Positions 7,592-10,211 of a DNA stretch of 10,211 nt are shown piece by piece (the stretch's first letter is position 1; each line of letters starts with the position of its first letter). The stretch spans positions 1-10,211 of the forward strand of contig JNEM01009163.1 of NCBI GenBank assembly GCA_000697335.1, given 5' to 3'. The notes under the pieces are model-generated. The model was given only the letters and a program-made list of their open reading frames with translations, was not told the origin of the DNA and did no database searches. This DNA comes from Conidiobolus incongruus B7586 (lineage: Eukaryota > Entomophthoromycota > Entomophthoromycetes > Entomophthorales > Conidiobolaceae). A program made the translations under genes and the position numbers.

Positions 7592-10211
7592 ATGATAAAT
7601 TCATTCACTAATGCTCGTTATGTCGACAGAGATAAAGCCGAAAAGGAATTAGCTCAACATATTCAAAAGGCTACAACCCCCGATGAAACTCCTCCTAAAC
7701 AAAAACACGTAAGAGGTTGTATTGTATTTACTTGGGATTTTAAATCTTCCACTTCTTTCTGGCATGGTATTCAAGTACAACCTTTAGCTGATGAAATTCA
7801 ATGTTTTAAGGCTCTTATCATTATCCATAAAGTGATCCACGGAGGTCATCCTAACGTAATTTATACTTTTTAAAATTTTAATAAGGTTTTGACTTATTAT
7901 AAACATTAATTTAGGTCTTGAAAGAATCTTTCGCTCAGATGAACTTTATTAGGAATTTGAGTAGAAATGCTTATTCTAACGATGCTTATGGTAAAATTTA
8001 TTAATATTTATTTTTATCCATTATATGAATTTTTTAAAAATTAGGTTATGGACCATTAATCAGAGGTTACGTTGCCTATATTATTGCTAAGCTGGAATTC
8101 CATCGCATGAACACTGAATTCAATGCAAGTTTCGACTATAAGGAATACATTTCACTTAAAGGAACCAATGATCCCAATGAAGGTTATGAAAAGATTCAAC
8201 AATTGATGGATCTTCAAGACAAGCAGGAACAATTCCATAAGATGGTCTTACATAGCTTAATGGGTTCTCCATTAAACGAATGTAAAATCAGTTCTCTCGT
8301 TCCTTTGGTTGAAGAAAGTTATGGAATTTACACTTTTATCAAGAGCATGTTGACCGCTATGCACAAGCAAGTTGAGTCTCACGATGCTCTTGCTCCCTTG
8401 AGACACAAATTCAACAATCAACACTATAACCTTCGTAAATTTTACTATGAATGCTCTCAAATTCGCTTCCTGACTAGCTTGATTGAAATCCCCGTATTAC
8501 CCCAGGATCCTCCTCAATTTATCGAGGGCGAACATTTAATGAGAAATCAGGTAGCTACACCCCCTGCCCCTCCTCCGATAACTCCCACCCCTCAAGTCGA
8601 TTTCTTCATGGAACAGAGATTGGAAATGGAACGTCAACAGCAGTTGGAAAGAGAGCGAGCACTTGAACAGCAACGTCAGCTCGAATTACAACGTCAACAA
8701 CAACAAAGAGAATATGAAGAACAGTTACGTCTTCAACGTCAACGTGAGGAAATGGAACGTCAACAAATGCTCCAAAACCAAATGCAAAGCCAAGTTCATA
8801 GTCGCATTCAAGAGCTAGAATATGAAGCATTTAACCTCAAGAATCAGCATGAGCGTGACCAGATGACTTTATCTTCTTACCAGCAGAAGATGAACAATCT
8901 CGAACAACAAATGTCCCAAATGACCATTGATTACAATCACAGAGAAGCCAACCAAGCCAATATCGTCAAGAGTTTAGAAGATCAAGTTAATATGTGGAAA
9001 TCCAAATACGAATCCCTTGCTAAATTGTATGCCACTCTTCGTCAAGAACATTTGGACTTGCTTAAAAAATACAAGGAAGTATCTTCTAAGGTTAATCAAG
9101 CCGATCAAGCTATCCAGTCCATGAACGTCATGAAACAAGATGTGCAAGCCAAGCATGCTGAGTTACTAAATGCGCAAGCCGATCGTGATCGCGTGAGAGC
9201 TGAAATGGATAGACTACGCACTTTCCAACAAGCTGAAATTGATCGTTTGAGAAGGGAATTGGATGAAAGCAATAACAAAATTAATGATATTGGAAGAGTA
9301 ATTTATTATATTATGTATAAATTTATATTTATCTTAATTAACTGGTTGAATTTAGTCCAAAGGTGAAGAAGTTTCACGAATTATCACTCAATTTAATAAT
9401 GAAAAATCAGATTTGGAACGCAAGCTAACCGTAAGTTTTTATCAATGGATATTGATAATTTTTTAATAATAATGGATATAGGATCAACAAGCCTTAGTCA
9501 TGGATTTACAAAATCAACTTGACTCTTCCAGACGAGAATTAGATACCCTGAAAATCACTAAAGATGAAGAAATTGCTGTTTTACAAGCTGGTATGGACCA
9601 AACTTTACTTGCTTTACAACAAGTTCAAGAGGTAAATTATTTTTTCCATAACTAATTTACAGTATTAATTTCAACATTAGAATACATCCGAATCTGAAAG
9701 TACCCTTCAAAGAAAATTGGCCAGTTTGCAAACTACCAATGCTGCCAAATTGAACAAAATCCTGGACAGCATTTTCCAAAGTTGTATCGACAAGATCAAT
9801 CTCTCTGTATTCGAATTGGAATCAGCGGGAGCTCCCGGAAATGTTCACTCAACCCCTGAATCCACATTGACTTTGATCGAAGGTGTGAACACTGCTTCAA
9901 ACGACTTCGCCTCAGTCATGTTCAAATTCTTTAGTGAGCAAGCTGAACATCACGAAGTCATTTCTAGTGCCATCAACTTCTCTCAATTGATTAGTCAACT
10001 TTTATTTGAAACTAAAGGTGTCACTAGATTGGCTAATGATCAAATTGTCGATGAATTGATTCAATCTGGCGTTCATGTTGGTCGCAACTCTCAACATTTC
10101 TTCGGTGCCATCATTTCTTCCAAATTATTATCTGTCCCCGTCACTCAACGTCCTGATGTTGTTGCTAGAGCCAACCAAGATGTCCAAGCTTGCTTGACTA
10201 AGGTTTCAACT
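7592..10211 (+). CDS. SLA2: Sla2/End4 (Hip1R family) endocytic adaptor, 5' part
   Basis: Encodes the adaptor that ties clathrin-coated endocytic membrane to F-actin. Exons are 7592-7855, 7915-7990, 8045-9297, 9356-9430, 9482-9631 and 9681 to the window edge, giving 783 residues so far. An ANTH domain covers about residues 10-270. It includes the PtdIns(4,5)P2-binding signature KAT(x6)PKQKH at 26-39, then VRGCIVFTWD, GYVAYIIAKLEFH, ECKISSLVPLVEESYGIY and VLPQDPP. A Pro-rich linker follows (286-296), then a long Gln/Arg/Glu-rich coiled coil (about 302-625) that should dimerise and bind clathrin light chain. Next is the conserved post-coil segment with LDSIFQSCIDKI, HSTPE (662-666) and ETKGVTRLAND (716-726), closely like yeast Sla2. 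The C-terminal I/LWEQ (THATCH) actin-binding domain must lie beyond 10211. The start gives the usual short head before the ANTH domain; an upstream exon is unlikely. The gene is head to head with actin. Confidence 0.95.
7856..7914 (+). other. SLA2 intron 1
   Basis: 59 bases, phase 0, donor GTAATT and acceptor TTTAG. Removing it joins GGHPN to VLKESF, matching the conserved ANTH sequence. Read-through would meet a stop within six codons. Confidence 0.9.
7991..8044 (+). other. SLA2 intron 2
   Basis: 54 bases, phase 1, splitting a Gly codon; donor GTAAAA and acceptor ATTAG. Splicing gives DAYGYGPLIRGY, the family pattern. The length is a multiple of three, but an early in-frame TAA prevents a readable retained form. 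Confidence 0.9.
8608..8799 (+). repeat. Gln/Arg/Glu-rich repetitive start of the Sla2 coiled coil
   Basis: Codons for residues 302 to about 365 are built from recurring words such as CAACGTCAA and GAACGTCAA, encoding QRQ and ERQ units (LERERALEQQ, LQRQREEMERQQ). The tract forms the opening of the coiled coil. Recurrent near-identical codon strings suggest repeat expansion within the gene, so length may vary between strains. Confidence 0.6.
9298..9355 (+). other. SLA2 intron 3
   Basis: 58 bases, phase 0, donor GTAATT and acceptor TTTAG, with a TTAAC branch-like word 16-20 bases upstream of the acceptor. It has no internal stop in the reading frame, so retention would add about 22 residues and then terminate at a TGA shortly after the acceptor. 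The continuing coiled coil downstream shows that it is removed. Confidence 0.88.
9431..9481 (+). other. SLA2 intron 4
   Basis: 51 bases, phase 0, donor GTAAGT and acceptor ATATAG. The flanking exons read ERKLT and DQQALVMDL in one coiled-coil frame. The intron contains an in-frame TAA. Confidence 0.88.
9632..9680 (+). other. SLA2 intron 5
   Basis: 49 bases, phase 0, donor GTAAAT, branch-like ACTAAT and acceptor CATTAG. An earlier AG at 9661-9662 would bring TAT TAA into frame, so the later AG is the right acceptor. Splicing joins LQQVQE to NTSESESTLQRKL. Confidence 0.88.

Noticed and set aside
8606-8830. Minus-strand frame opposite the Sla2 coiled coil
   Set aside because: The Val/Asp/Phe-rich translation is the complement of repeated CAACGT-type codons and does not resemble a protein family.
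9298-9366. Sla2 reading frame continuing past 9297 to a stop at 9366
   Set aside because: This is read-through of intron 3. Removing 9298-9355 restores a long coiled-coil frame that continues into conserved Sla2 sequence.

Overview
This looks like a nuclear chromosome segment from an AT-rich, early-diverging fungus. The evidence is a 375-residue fungal-type actin interrupted by introns, a fungal Sla2/End4 endocytic adaptor with five introns of 49-59 bases, GTAAGT-like donors and ACTAAT-like branch sites, and a small secreted protein with GPI-anchor features. Coding DNA is clearly richer in G and C than the spacers, which are long runs of A and T. The lineage is uncertain: an entomophthoralean/zoopagomycete, another zygomycete or a chytrid-type fungus would all fit, and no sequence here settles it.

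Layout. 1-2340 is gene-free AT-rich DNA. 2341-2743 is a less AT-rich upstream region with an imperfect inverted repeat, a direct repeat and a TATA box. 2744-3418 (+) encodes a predicted secreted Ser/Thr/Lys/Asp-rich surface protein. 3419-4317 is the convergent spacer between that gene and actin. 4318-5702 (-) is a complete three-exon actin gene. 5703-7591 is a 1.9 kb divergent spacer holding the promoters of actin and SLA2. 7592-10211 (+) is the 5' part of SLA2 (783 codons over six exons), cut off by the window end before its C-terminal actin-binding domain.

How the genes relate. Sla2/Hip1R proteins link PtdIns(4,5)P2-rich endocytic membrane to F-actin, so the head-to-head pair encodes actin and an actin-binding adaptor from a shared intergenic region. 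The secreted protein has no visible functional tie to them. I saw no retroviral, Polinton-like, DNA-transposon, CRISPR, tRNA or rRNA feature. I found no clear new system. The points most worth a second look are the divergent actin-SLA2 arrangement, the structured first intron of actin with a second donor site, the Arg at actin position 41, and the repeat-bearing region upstream of the secreted protein gene.
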